A program made the position numbers and the translations under genes. Positions 16,344-24,380 of a DNA stretch of 48,403 bases are shown here, piece after piece; within the stretch, counting starts at the first letter, position 1, and the number at the start of each line of letters is the position of its first letter. This stretch comes from Candidatus Zixiibacteriota bacterium (GTDB taxonomy: Bacteria; Zixibacteria; MSB-5A5; UBA10806; 4484-95). The stretch spans positions 1-48,403 of the forward strand of contig JAGGSN010000057.1 of the NCBI GenBank assembly GCA_021159005.1, given 5' to 3'. The notes beneath the pieces are model-generated. The model was not told the origin of the DNA and searched no databases. It saw only the letters and a program-made list of their open reading frames with translations.

Positions 16344-17177
16344 ATGAATAATCTGCTTAAGAAATACTTTTTCATACTAATTAAAATTGCGGTTGTGCCG
16401 GCGGTTGTTACTATTGTTGTATGGCTGGCTTTCAAATTTGTTGGCGGCGAAATTATTGCTAATTACGAAGGGCCAGGGATACTCAGTTGGCTTAGCCGCT
16501 TGTATTTCAATTTTGATTTTGGCATTGCCGGCGGCTGGGCTTTAAGCAATCAGCCGGTGGCGCCATATCTCTGGGGAGCTATCGCCACTACCGGGACAAT
16601 AACATTTATTGCAATAGCGGTTGTCATTGTGATAAGTCTGTTTTGGTCATACATCTTTTGGAGGTATCCATTCAGCATTTGGTCTAAATCCGGCTCTATG
16701 GTCATTCGGTTTTTCTCAAGCTGGCCTATATTAATCGGGGCGATAATATTAGCGGTTGTGTCAAAAGGACAGGCATTTTCATCAATACTATTGCCGGCGT
16801 TGGCGCTGGCGTTTTTCGATAACAACCTGAACGATTTTAAGGACAACCTGAATGACGAGATAAAAAACGTCCTGAATTCTGATTATGCCGCCGCCGTAGT
16901 CGGGCAGGGTAGGAATTTTTTTAAAAACCTCAGCCCTGAGATATTATGGAAAATATTATCATTTATAAGTTCTCGATTGCCGGCATTGGTATCTGGGATA
17001 ATTATCCTTGAGCTGTATTTTAATATAAACGGTATTTATACATTCCTAAAGATGTTTTATGAGACTCGCGACTTGAACGCCATTTTGGGGATTACTTTTT
17101 TGGTATCATTTCTGCTGGCAATTTGGAGTTCGATTTTTACGGTTATTCATTCGCTAATCGATCCCAGGCAAAGGTAA
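16344..17177 (+). CDS. Divergent DppB/OppB-type ABC permease
   Basis: This polytopic inner-membrane protein (about 277 residues, roughly six hydrophobic segments) sits where the first permease of a dipeptide-type importer is expected, before a clear DppC-like permease. The EAA coupling loop is poorly conserved (NSDYAAAVVGQGRNFFK), while FNINGIYTF resembles the family's F-x-I-P-G element. It is short for DppB (usually about 330). The ATG at 16344 is chosen; an in-frame TTG at 16332 is possible. The assignment rests largely on context. Confidence 0.7.
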   Translation: MNNLLKKYFFILIKIAVVPAVVTIVVWLAFKFVGGEIIANYEGPGILSWLSRLYFNFDFGIAGGWALSNQPVAPYLWGAIATTGTITFIAIAVVIVISLFWSYIFWRYPFSIWSKSGSMVIRFFSSWPILIGAIILAVVSKGQAFSSILLPALALAFFDNNLNDFKDNLNDEIKNVLNSDYAAAVVGQGRNFFKNLSPEILWKILSFISSRLPALVSGIIILELYFNINGIYTFLKMFYETRDLNAILGITFLVSFLLAIWSSIFTVIHSLIDPRQR

Positions 17178-17183
17178 TAATAA

Positions 17184-18065
17184 ATGACGCGCTCTAATAC
17201 AGACAAAACCAAAATGAAAAAGTTTAGCCTGATGCTTTTTTATATTTATATTATTGTAGTGCTAACTGCCTTTATCTGGCCGTATTTTACAGAATCATCA
17301 TCTGCCGGCAGTTTTTCGCTGCCGTCGCCGGAGGAAAAAATACCCAGCTTGTCTCACCCTTTTGGATTGGATGATTTAGGTCATGATGTTCTAAGCGTTG
17401 TCCTTTCCGGTTTCAAAACAAGCTTTGTAAGCGGTTTATTAGCGACTGCTTTATTTCTCGTTGTTGGTCTTGTGATGGGCATTTTTATTGGCTTCGAGGA
17501 TAATCCTTTAGCCGGTTTTGCCGGCGGCATATCCAACAGCTTAAACTCGGTACCCAAGTTTTTCGCTTTGTTTATAGGCTTTATCATAATTGGTACCTAC
17601 AAGCCGTTCTTGTTGATGGCCATGCTTGGCATATTATGCGCGCCGCGTTTAGCAGAGATACTCAGGTTTAAAATTTCGCACTATCGGAAAGAGGATTTTT
17701 ACGATGCGGCAATCGCCTTAGGTCTTTCGCCATTCACTGTTATCTGGAAGCATATTATATGGTACAACACCAGAAAATCGATATTTTCCGAACTGGCTTA
17801 TATGTTTGGTTATGCCATATTAAGCGAAGCTACCTTATCTTTTATATTGCTTGGTTCCCCCGGACGGGGATGGCATAGCTGGGGCACTATAATTAATAAT
17901 GAACTATCAAGTTTTTCTGCATTCATTTACAACTTATTCAACCCCTCTGTGAGGGTCGATTTGATTACCGATAACCCGCTTAAATTTCTTATGCCATTTG
18001 CCGCCTTAGTCCTTACGGTTATGCTGTTTTCCGTTCTCTCCCGTAAATTCAGCGAGGAGGAGTAA
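17184..18065 (+). CDS. DppC/OppC-type ABC permease
   Basis: The 293-residue membrane protein has the OppC-type N-terminus: one helix, then HPFGLDDLGHDVLSVVLSGF. Five further helices and a canonical EAA loop, DFYDAAIALGLSPFTVIWKH (about 172-191), follow. The EAA loop contacts the ATPase. It should form the channel with the preceding permease. It lies 6 nt after that gene and 1 nt before the first ATPase gene. Confidence 0.88.
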   Translation: MTRSNTDKTKMKKFSLMLFYIYIIVVLTAFIWPYFTESSSAGSFSLPSPEEKIPSLSHPFGLDDLGHDVLSVVLSGFKTSFVSGLLATALFLVVGLVMGIFIGFEDNPLAGFAGGISNSLNSVPKFFALFIGFIIIGTYKPFLLMAMLGILCAPRLAEILRFKISHYRKEDFYDAAIALGLSPFTVIWKHIIWYNTRKSIFSELAYMFGYAILSEATLSFILLGSPGRGWHSWGTIINNELSSFSAFIYNLFNPSVRVDLITDNPLKFLMPFAALVLTVMLFSVLSRKFSEEE

Positions 18066-18066
18066 G

Positions 18067-19134
18067 ATGACGGAAGACTTCTTGATAAAGCTGACTAACC
18101 TGTCTGTCAGGCTGGCAGATTCAAACGCGCTGAAGTATTTAGTGAGGCATTCCGAACTGGAACTTCATAACGAGAAAGCAGTGGGCTTAGTGGGTGAATC
18201 AGGCAGCGGCAAGACGCTTACAGTAAGCTCAATTTTAGGGATAATTTCGTTTTTACCGGGCATCACCAGCGGCGAGCTGCAGCTGAATTATGACGGCAAT
18301 AAAGCGAATATATGGAATGACGCTCCTTGGAGAAATCATCCTGAGGCTAAGCTGGAGGGGTTATCGGATGCTGACTTTAACCGCAAAGAGTATTTTTTAT
18401 GGCAGAGGAAAATCGCCTCAAGGATGAAACGGTATAGAGGCAAAAAAATCAGCATTATTTTCCAGCGGGCTAAAACAAGTCTAAATCCGTTCTTAACAAT
18501 CAAAAACCAAATATATGAATCATTGACCATAGCGGGCGAGGCAAAAGATTATGACCGCATGCTTGAATGGCTTGCCAATTGCGGGTTTACTTTAAATGAG
18601 GCAAAACGGATTGCCGGGATGTATCCGCATCAGCTTTCTGGCGGCCAGGCTCAGAGGGCTATGATGGCGGTTACTTTAAGCAGTCAGGCGACCACTATTA
18701 TCGCCGATGAGCCAACCACCGGTTTGGATGCCAAACTTCAGGTAGAGACATTGGTATTTATAAAAAGGATGCTGGACCAGCATAAAAGGTCGGCGGTTAT
18801 TGTATCTCATAATCTTTATTCGGTGTCAAAATTTACTGATGTATGCTATGTCATGTATAGAGGCTTAACAGTAGAGAAGGGACCGACATCGAAAATCCTC
18901 AAACCGGCCGGGGATAACCATCCCTATACTCGGAAGCTGAGAGAGGGTGTTGAGAAAAACAGGCAGATTGGCCGAATTGTAACCGGTGAGATAACGGGCT
19001 GTCCCTTTTATCCCAACTGCGATTTGTATAAGAAAATGGCATCCTCCGAGCAAGCCAAGTGCAGAGAGGAATTGCCGCCGAAGATTAATATTGACAGCAA
19101 TCATTTTATAAGGTGCTGGGCGTTTGATGAGTAA
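18067..19134 (+). CDS. DppD/OppD-type ABC transporter ATP-binding protein
   Basis: This ATPase has Walker A GESGSGKT (43-50), signature LSGGQAQR (190-197) and Walker B IIADEP (211-216). A C-terminal oligopeptide-transporter tail has Cys pairs (CPFYPNC, then CRE and CWAF). Between Walker A and the Q-loop (Gln133) there is an insertion of roughly 30 residues relative to usual DppD proteins (about 79-128, with many W, R and K). The Q-loop reads FQRAKTSLNP where FQDPMTSLNP is usual. It powers peptide-type uptake with the next gene's product. Confidence 0.9.
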   Translation: MTEDFLIKLTNLSVRLADSNALKYLVRHSELELHNEKAVGLVGESGSGKTLTVSSILGIISFLPGITSGELQLNYDGNKANIWNDAPWRNHPEAKLEGLSDADFNRKEYFLWQRKIASRMKRYRGKKISIIFQRAKTSLNPFLTIKNQIYESLTIAGEAKDYDRMLEWLANCGFTLNEAKRIAGMYPHQLSGGQAQRAMMAVTLSSQATTIIADEPTTGLDAKLQVETLVFIKRMLDQHKRSAVIVSHNLYSVSKFTDVCYVMYRGLTVEKGPTSKILKPAGDNHPYTRKLREGVEKNRQIGRIVTGEITGCPFYPNCDLYKKMASSEQAKCREELPPKINIDSNHFIRCWAFDE

Positions 19135-20128
19135 TAACGAAATAATATTGAACGGTACTGGGCTTTCCAAGAGCTTTGCCTCGAATGCTGGTTTTAGCCT
19201 GTTTTCGAAAAGTCAGGTTAAGGCTTTGCAGGATGTTGATATTACAATACATCGGGGTGAGAAAATCGGACTTATCGGCAGAAGCGGTTCGGGCAAGTCG
19301 ACCTTGATTCGCTGTTTGGCAAAATTAATTACACCTGATAAAGGCCGGATATTTTTCATGGGAAAAGATGTAACATCTATGCCGCTCAAGCAATTTAAGA
19401 ATATGAGAAAGTATATTCAAGTGATTTTCCAGAATAATTACTCAGCTTTGAATCCGGGTATGAAAATCAGAGAAATGCTTCATGAAACTGCCAAGCTAAG
19501 CGGCTATAACAACGGCATTGACCAGCTAATTGAGGGACAGATGGATAAGGTAAGCCTTTCGACGGCTCTGCTTGAAAGGTATCCGCGTGAGCTATCAGGC
19601 GGAGAATGCCGCCGTATCGGTATAGCCATGATCGACCTTATAAGCCCCGATTTATTATTAGCGGATGAGCCGGTTACTGCTTTGGATTATATCAACAAAT
19701 GGGAAATCCTGTCGCTTTTTGAGAAGCTGAATAAAGAAAAAAACCTTGCCCTTTTAATAGCCACTCACGATTTGGAAGCGATGCTGGAAATTGTCAACCG
19801 GGTTATTGTTATGTATGGTGGAATAATAGTCGAGATGCTCCCAATTGAACAGCTCTGGGAATGCTGTCATCCTCATACGGTTGAATTGGTCAGGTATCAC
19901 GGCTTTTTAAAAAATAAGTTGACAGTTGATGTTCTATCGTCATATAATTCTAAGACAAAGGACTTATCGGCTGAAAGTATCAAGACAGGCTGTGTATTTG
20001 TCAATAATTGTCAGAGGTATCAGATTTTAGGGAAACCGGAGATATGCAGGGAAAAACAACCTCCGCTGACTGATAATGGAAACGAGCACAAAACAGCTTG
20101 TTATTTTTATAATAAGGTAGAAGAGTAA
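19127..20128 (+). CDS. DppF/OppF-type ABC transporter ATP-binding protein
   Basis: The second ATPase (333 residues) carries Walker A GRSGSGKST (51-59), signature LSGGE (156-160) and Walker B LLLADEP (176-182). A C-terminal tail has four cysteines (GCVFVNNC, ICRE, ACYF), as in OppF-type proteins. The ATG at 19127 overlaps the preceding stop codon, and a TTG immediately before it is an alternative. The stop overlaps the next ATG by one base (TAATG), showing tight coupling to the TPR genes that follow. Confidence 0.9.
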   Translation: MSNNEIILNGTGLSKSFASNAGFSLFSKSQVKALQDVDITIHRGEKIGLIGRSGSGKSTLIRCLAKLITPDKGRIFFMGKDVTSMPLKQFKNMRKYIQVIFQNNYSALNPGMKIREMLHETAKLSGYNNGIDQLIEGQMDKVSLSTALLERYPRELSGGECRRIGIAMIDLISPDLLLADEPVTALDYINKWEILSLFEKLNKEKNLALLIATHDLEAMLEIVNRVIVMYGGIIVEMLPIEQLWECCHPHTVELVRYHGFLKNKLTVDVLSSYNSKTKDLSAESIKTGCVFVNNCQRYQILGKPEICREKQPPLTDNGNEHKTACYFYNKVEE

Positions 20129-21399
20129 TGCTTATCAGAATTTTTACTTCAATTGTATTAACGGCGGTTATCTTCACGCTAAATATATCAGCTATAGCCG
20201 GAAGTGTCGCCGACAGCAAGATGAAAAACGGCAAAATTCTTATTAAAAAAGCGCTGCCTGCGGAAGGTGATAAGAAAGCTAATTATATCTATAAGGCCAA
20301 ACGTGAATTCGAAAGGGCATCCTCTGCCGAACCGGATAACCATTTGCCGTATTACTGGCAAGCAGTTATCACGTTTTACCTTGAGGACGACTCTACAAAA
20401 TCAGCCAAGCTTTATAATAAGGCCTTGAATCGAGGGGCTGAGGACTATCCCGAACCATGGCTGTATAAAACTGATAATCATTTGCTGTCAGCTTTTAAGG
20501 GCGATTTTTCCTGGGTAAAAGAGGCTGAAGAATTGCCGGTTGTCGAGGAAATTGCTGAAGTGATTCCTGTTGAAAAACCTGCTAACCCGGCGGCGATTCT
20601 TGAAGGACTAATAGCCTCTAATAATATCGTATCTGCGGAGTCGCTTTACAATGAGCTTATAGTTTTACCCGAACACAAATCGAATACCGAACTTATGTAT
20701 CAGGGTTTGATGTTGAATCTTTATCAGGGACAAACCAGACAGGCATCCGATTTGCTTGAGCAAATTCGGGAAATGACCGGCAAGAAATCAAAAGTATACA
20801 AGAAAGCGGCAGCACTTTATGATACGGTGCTTGATTCGGTAATTATCAGCACCAAACAGCTTGAAAGGGATGGCGAAAGCACAAAAGCTTTAGCCGTTTT
20901 ATCAAAATGGCAGCCGAATAGATTAGTTCCCAAAAGCCCGGCGCGCGCGCGGTTGATGATTAGGTATTCGTCAATACTTTTTGCCAACAATAACTTTACC
21001 GCTGTCGAATCGATGCTTCAGTTGTACAAAGAAAACGGATATAAAAAAACTAAACCATATAAGAAACTTAAAAAAGACTTAGAGGAAGCTTCAGAGCAAC
21101 AAGCAAAAGATTTAGAAGTAGTTGAGCTTGTGGAAACTAAAACAAAGGAGCTGCCTGAAGGAACAGTAAATTATATAACCTTGTCGCCTCCCGGGGGAGA
21201 TATTGTCAAAGTAGTCGTTGATAAAATCAATCCGACTACCGGCAAGGTTTTAGAATCGGAGATGTGGGAAACGTACAGCCCCAAAAAACTGTCGACTGGC
21301 GCTGCCTATAAATTAACGGTACATAAAAAAAGAGAACGAAAAGCGCCCAAATATATCGCTGTAGTAGGAATTATAACAACTTTATTGATAATGAGATAG
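20128..21399 (+). CDS. Secreted TPR-like protein with C-terminal hydrophobic tail
   Basis: The 423-residue protein starts with a signal peptide (about 1-25). It continues with TPR-like helices (for example YKAKREFERASSAEPDNHLP, a typical tetratricopeptide) and ends with a short beta domain followed by a basic stretch and the hydrophobic tail KYIAVVGIITTLLIMR. The tail resembles a C-terminal anchor. It overlaps the ATPase gene by one base. I recognise no named family. It is probably an envelope partner of the ABC transporter. Confidence 0.65.
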   Translation: MLIRIFTSIVLTAVIFTLNISAIAGSVADSKMKNGKILIKKALPAEGDKKANYIYKAKREFERASSAEPDNHLPYYWQAVITFYLEDDSTKSAKLYNKALNRGAEDYPEPWLYKTDNHLLSAFKGDFSWVKEAEELPVVEEIAEVIPVEKPANPAAILEGLIASNNIVSAESLYNELIVLPEHKSNTELMYQGLMLNLYQGQTRQASDLLEQIREMTGKKSKVYKKAAALYDTVLDSVIISTKQLERDGESTKALAVLSKWQPNRLVPKSPARARLMIRYSSILFANNNFTAVESMLQLYKENGYKKTKPYKKLKKDLEEASEQQAKDLEVVELVETKTKELPEGTVNYITLSPPGGDIVKVVVDKINPTTGKVLESEMWETYSPKKLSTGAAYKLTVHKKRERKAPKYIAVVGIITTLLIMR

Positions 21400-21407
21400 A
21401 AGGTAAA

Positions 21408-22223
21408 ATGAAAAAATTTACAGCAATAACAGTATGCCTGTTTGTCATGTGGGGAGCATCAGCCCTGGCAGCATCAAAAGATGACAACCGAATGGAAACC
21501 GCCGAACAAGCATTTAAAGAGAAAAGCTATACTGATGCTAAAGCGATTTTCAACAGTTTAAAGGATAAGCCAAAGTTTCGTGCAAAATGCTATTTGTATC
21601 TGGCTATGACATATTATGAAACAGGTTTTATAGAAAACACTATCGACTGCTTGAATAAATTTAAAAGCTATGTTACAGACAAAACCGATCTCACTTTGCT
21701 GACTGCAGCGGATAACCTAACAAATGAGATTGAAAGTAATTTCAGCGCTCTTGATATTGTTATATTCAGCCAAGAGGAACAAAAGGGAGTTGATCCCGGC
21801 TACTATAATTTGCTTTTTCTATCAGAAGGCGGGTTAAACCCGGCGCAGGAGGCAAGACTAAGTGTTATCAATAAAGTGGTAACTCAATCGCAGGGCATCT
21901 TAAACTGGCAGAGCGACGGCACATTCTTAAAAGGGACTGTTAATTATTTCCCTGTTAAAATGTTCGAGACAACTCCTTTGATTGCGGAAGTCAACGGTAT
22001 TCCGGTTTATTTCAGGTACGATTTTCAGACATTACAGGGCTTATGGATTCCTTATGACATCCTCGAAACAAGCGAAGCGCCTGAACCATCGATAGCTTTT
22101 AGCGAAAGCTTCGACCGCGCTTATAGTCAGGATGATTCCTCGAAAAGCAATAAATCCAAATTTGTTGTTATTGGGACAGCTTTGGGGGCGGTTATCACCG
22201 CTATTGCTTTTGCGATATTTTAG
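21408..22223 (+). CDS. Secreted TPR-like protein with C-terminal hydrophobic tail, paralogue 1
   Basis: The protein (271 residues) has a signal peptide (cleavage near ALAA), a TPR-like N-terminal half (METAEQAFKEKSYTDAKAIF) and a C-terminal domain containing AQEARLSVINKVV and VNYFPV. It ends in the hydrophobic tail FVVIGTALGAVITAIAFAIF. The next gene has the same plan and matching motifs, so the two look like an old tandem duplication. The function is unknown. It is spaced 8 nt from its upstream neighbour. Confidence 0.65.
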   Translation: MKKFTAITVCLFVMWGASALAASKDDNRMETAEQAFKEKSYTDAKAIFNSLKDKPKFRAKCYLYLAMTYYETGFIENTIDCLNKFKSYVTDKTDLTLLTAADNLTNEIESNFSALDIVIFSQEEQKGVDPGYYNLLFLSEGGLNPAQEARLSVINKVVTQSQGILNWQSDGTFLKGTVNYFPVKMFETTPLIAEVNGIPVYFRYDFQTLQGLWIPYDILETSEAPEPSIAFSESFDRAYSQDDSSKSNKSKFVVIGTALGAVITAIAFAIF

Positions 22224-22234
22224 CGGGAAGGATT

Positions 22235-23116
22235 ATGTTTTTTAGAAGATTACAACTGCTGCTTTTATTGCTTGTTTTATGCCTGTGTATTGAAGCGGTG
22301 GGGCAGGGCAAAAAGTCTATCTGCGACGACCTGTTCCAGACAGGTCAACTGGAAACCGCCTTAGAATGTTATCAGGGAATTTACGAACTTAATTCTGATG
22401 ATCCCCTTGTTAATTTAAGGCTGTGCAAGATTATTGAAGCGATTGGCGATGTGGAAAATATCGGTCCGTATATTGGCAAAATCGACAGTTCATCAACGGA
22501 GGCGTTAAGTTTCCTTGAGTATCTTAATTCCAATTACCAGACTTTGAAGGTTGAACTTACCGGAGAGATAAAGTGTCCTCTTTATTTTGCGGGTAAAACT
22601 TTAGCCGAGTTTACACCGCCCTCCGATCTAAGCCAGGCGAAAGCCGCTCGTCTCGCGACGATAAACTCTGTTTATAATCCCGGAATACTGATGTTTCATA
22701 AAACAGACCCAACTACCGGCATCTCTGAGATACGTTATTTCCCTGTTGTTACCGATGTGCCCCTTCCATACAATGTTAAATTATCAGACAGTTCATATAA
22801 TTTGAATTTTAATTTCCTTAATAAGGAACCTTTACAAATAGACTGCAGCGATCTGGATTCAATGTATTGCCGGGTGCCGGAAAGTATCGCTGAGGTTCAG
22901 GTCGAGATTGATGATACCGATTTTGATGTATCGTTAAGGAAAGCTGTCTTAGCAGATTCGGCTGGTTTTAATTTTGTGAATACAAGATATTATATAAATC
23001 AGGGAGTGAAGCCCGTTTTACATTATCAGAAAAAAGGAATTCAACAAAAAGGCAAGAAGTATTTTGTAATGACATCTGCGATTTTAACTGTTGCGATGCT
23101 TCTTTTTCAAAGGTAA
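22235..23116 (+). CDS. Secreted protein with C-terminal hydrophobic tail, paralogue 2
   Basis: The 293-residue protein has a Leu-rich signal peptide (about 1-23) and a TPR-like segment (GQLETALECYQGIYELN). Its C-terminal domain carries AKAARLATINSVYNPGI and IRYFPV, matching AQEARLSVINKVV and VNYFPV in the preceding protein. It ends with the tail KKYFVMTSAILTVAMLLFQR. It probably acts with the two preceding tail-anchored-looking proteins. No named family is recognised. Confidence 0.65.
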   Translation: MFFRRLQLLLLLLVLCLCIEAVGQGKKSICDDLFQTGQLETALECYQGIYELNSDDPLVNLRLCKIIEAIGDVENIGPYIGKIDSSSTEALSFLEYLNSNYQTLKVELTGEIKCPLYFAGKTLAEFTPPSDLSQAKAARLATINSVYNPGILMFHKTDPTTGISEIRYFPVVTDVPLPYNVKLSDSSYNLNFNFLNKEPLQIDCSDLDSMYCRVPESIAEVQVEIDDTDFDVSLRKAVLADSAGFNFVNTRYYINQGVKPVLHYQKKGIQQKGKKYFVMTSAILTVAMLLFQR

Positions 23117-23122
23117 GGATAT

Positions 23123-24367
23123 ATGAAAATTCGTTTGTTAATAACATGGATGACAGTATTGTTGATTGCCGGTACGGCATTATCAGATGAGCTTATAGAT
23201 TTTGTAGATAAGCCGCGCTTATTAAACACCGGCGAGGCGGGACAAGGAGAAAATCATTTCCGTCCCCGATGGAGCGGCGACGGCAGCTGGCTGTCTTTTG
23301 AGTTAATTGACGACAACTCCTTGCGAGTGTTTACAACGGTACCAGGTTCTGATTTCATATATGAATGCCGCAGCAAGCAGAAAGACAGCTATTCCGGCGC
23401 TTTAGATTTATTCGGCGGCGGCAACAGCGGCAAGCTTGCTATTACACGTTTATCGTGGGCTAAACAGCCATTTAATAATACGGCTATGTTTTGTTTTGTC
23501 GATAACGGCGTATTATATAAATCATTCGCTTTTATTTCGGGTGATAAACCGTCAGTAGCGCCTATCGGACAATTTATTTCAAGCGCAAAAATGACGGGAG
23601 TTGGCAAAAAGAACGGTTTGTTTATCCCCGAACTCGGCTATACTCCACTTAAGGGGCAGCCGCCGGTAGTTTTTACCGACAACGACACAGGCAAGCTTTT
23701 TGCAATAACCGAGATGCAGAATTTAGTGCAGATGACTTTTAGTAAACCGGATGAAGCGTTTTCTGATTACTGCGCCAAATTCAAACCGGTTGACAACGCC
23801 GCCATTGTTTTTATGCGGGCTTATGAGGGCAACTCGGAGCTTTACTTGATTGAGGATATTACTCATCCCGAAGAAAGTTTAAAATTACTTTTAAGCTGGA
23901 AAAAATCGGATGAAGTAGCGCCCAACTGGTCGCCGGATGGTAAAAAGATAGCTTTCTATTCTAATCGCCATAAAAATGGCAGCAGTAAAAAACAGTGGGA
24001 CCTTTATTATATGGACCTGTCGGCCGGCGGTGAACCAACGCTGTTAGCATCGAATATCCGGCCTGATAATATAGACGAGAAAATTGCGCCCCCCTATATC
24101 GGGCCGCAATGGATGGGCGATGATGTGATAATATTTATCAGCGATGACAAACCCAACAAGGACCCTATGATGTATGTTCAATTGTCCACCGGCAGTATTG
24201 AGATTTTACCGGTGGGAACGATTCTTAATGATTGTCCTAATGTATATGATGCCGGCGATGGCACCTATCTTCTGGCATATACGACTTTTGGAAAGAAAAC
24301 TACAGACCTGACGCAGCCGGATATAACAAATAAAATATACTATGCAAAAATGATATTCAGCGAGTGA
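23123..24367 (+). CDS. Secreted TolB-like PD40 beta-propeller protein
   Basis: The 414-residue protein has a signal peptide (cleavage near LSDE) and PD40/WD40-like repeats such as RPRWSGDGSWLSFE and APNWSPDGKKIAFYSNR. These form a periplasmic beta-propeller like that of TolB. It is not a full TolB: the N-terminal TolB domain is missing, and it lies far from the tolQR genes. It is spaced 6 nt from the preceding gene. A protein-binding role is likely. Confidence 0.75.
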   Translation: MKIRLLITWMTVLLIAGTALSDELIDFVDKPRLLNTGEAGQGENHFRPRWSGDGSWLSFELIDDNSLRVFTTVPGSDFIYECRSKQKDSYSGALDLFGGGNSGKLAITRLSWAKQPFNNTAMFCFVDNGVLYKSFAFISGDKPSVAPIGQFISSAKMTGVGKKNGLFIPELGYTPLKGQPPVVFTDNDTGKLFAITEMQNLVQMTFSKPDEAFSDYCAKFKPVDNAAIVFMRAYEGNSELYLIEDITHPEESLKLLLSWKKSDEVAPNWSPDGKKIAFYSNRHKNGSSKKQWDLYYMDLSAGGEPTLLASNIRPDNIDEKIAPPYIGPQWMGDDVIIFISDDKPNKDPMMYVQLSTGSIEILPVGTILNDCPNVYDAGDGTYLLAYTTFGKKTTDLTQPDITNKIYYAKMIFSE

Positions 24368-24380
24368 GCTTGGAGGATAT

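Noticed and set aside
23123-24367. A true TolB completing the Tol system at 177-2009
   Set aside because: The N-terminal TolB domain is missing, the gene belongs to another operon 20 kb away, and no pal gene follows.
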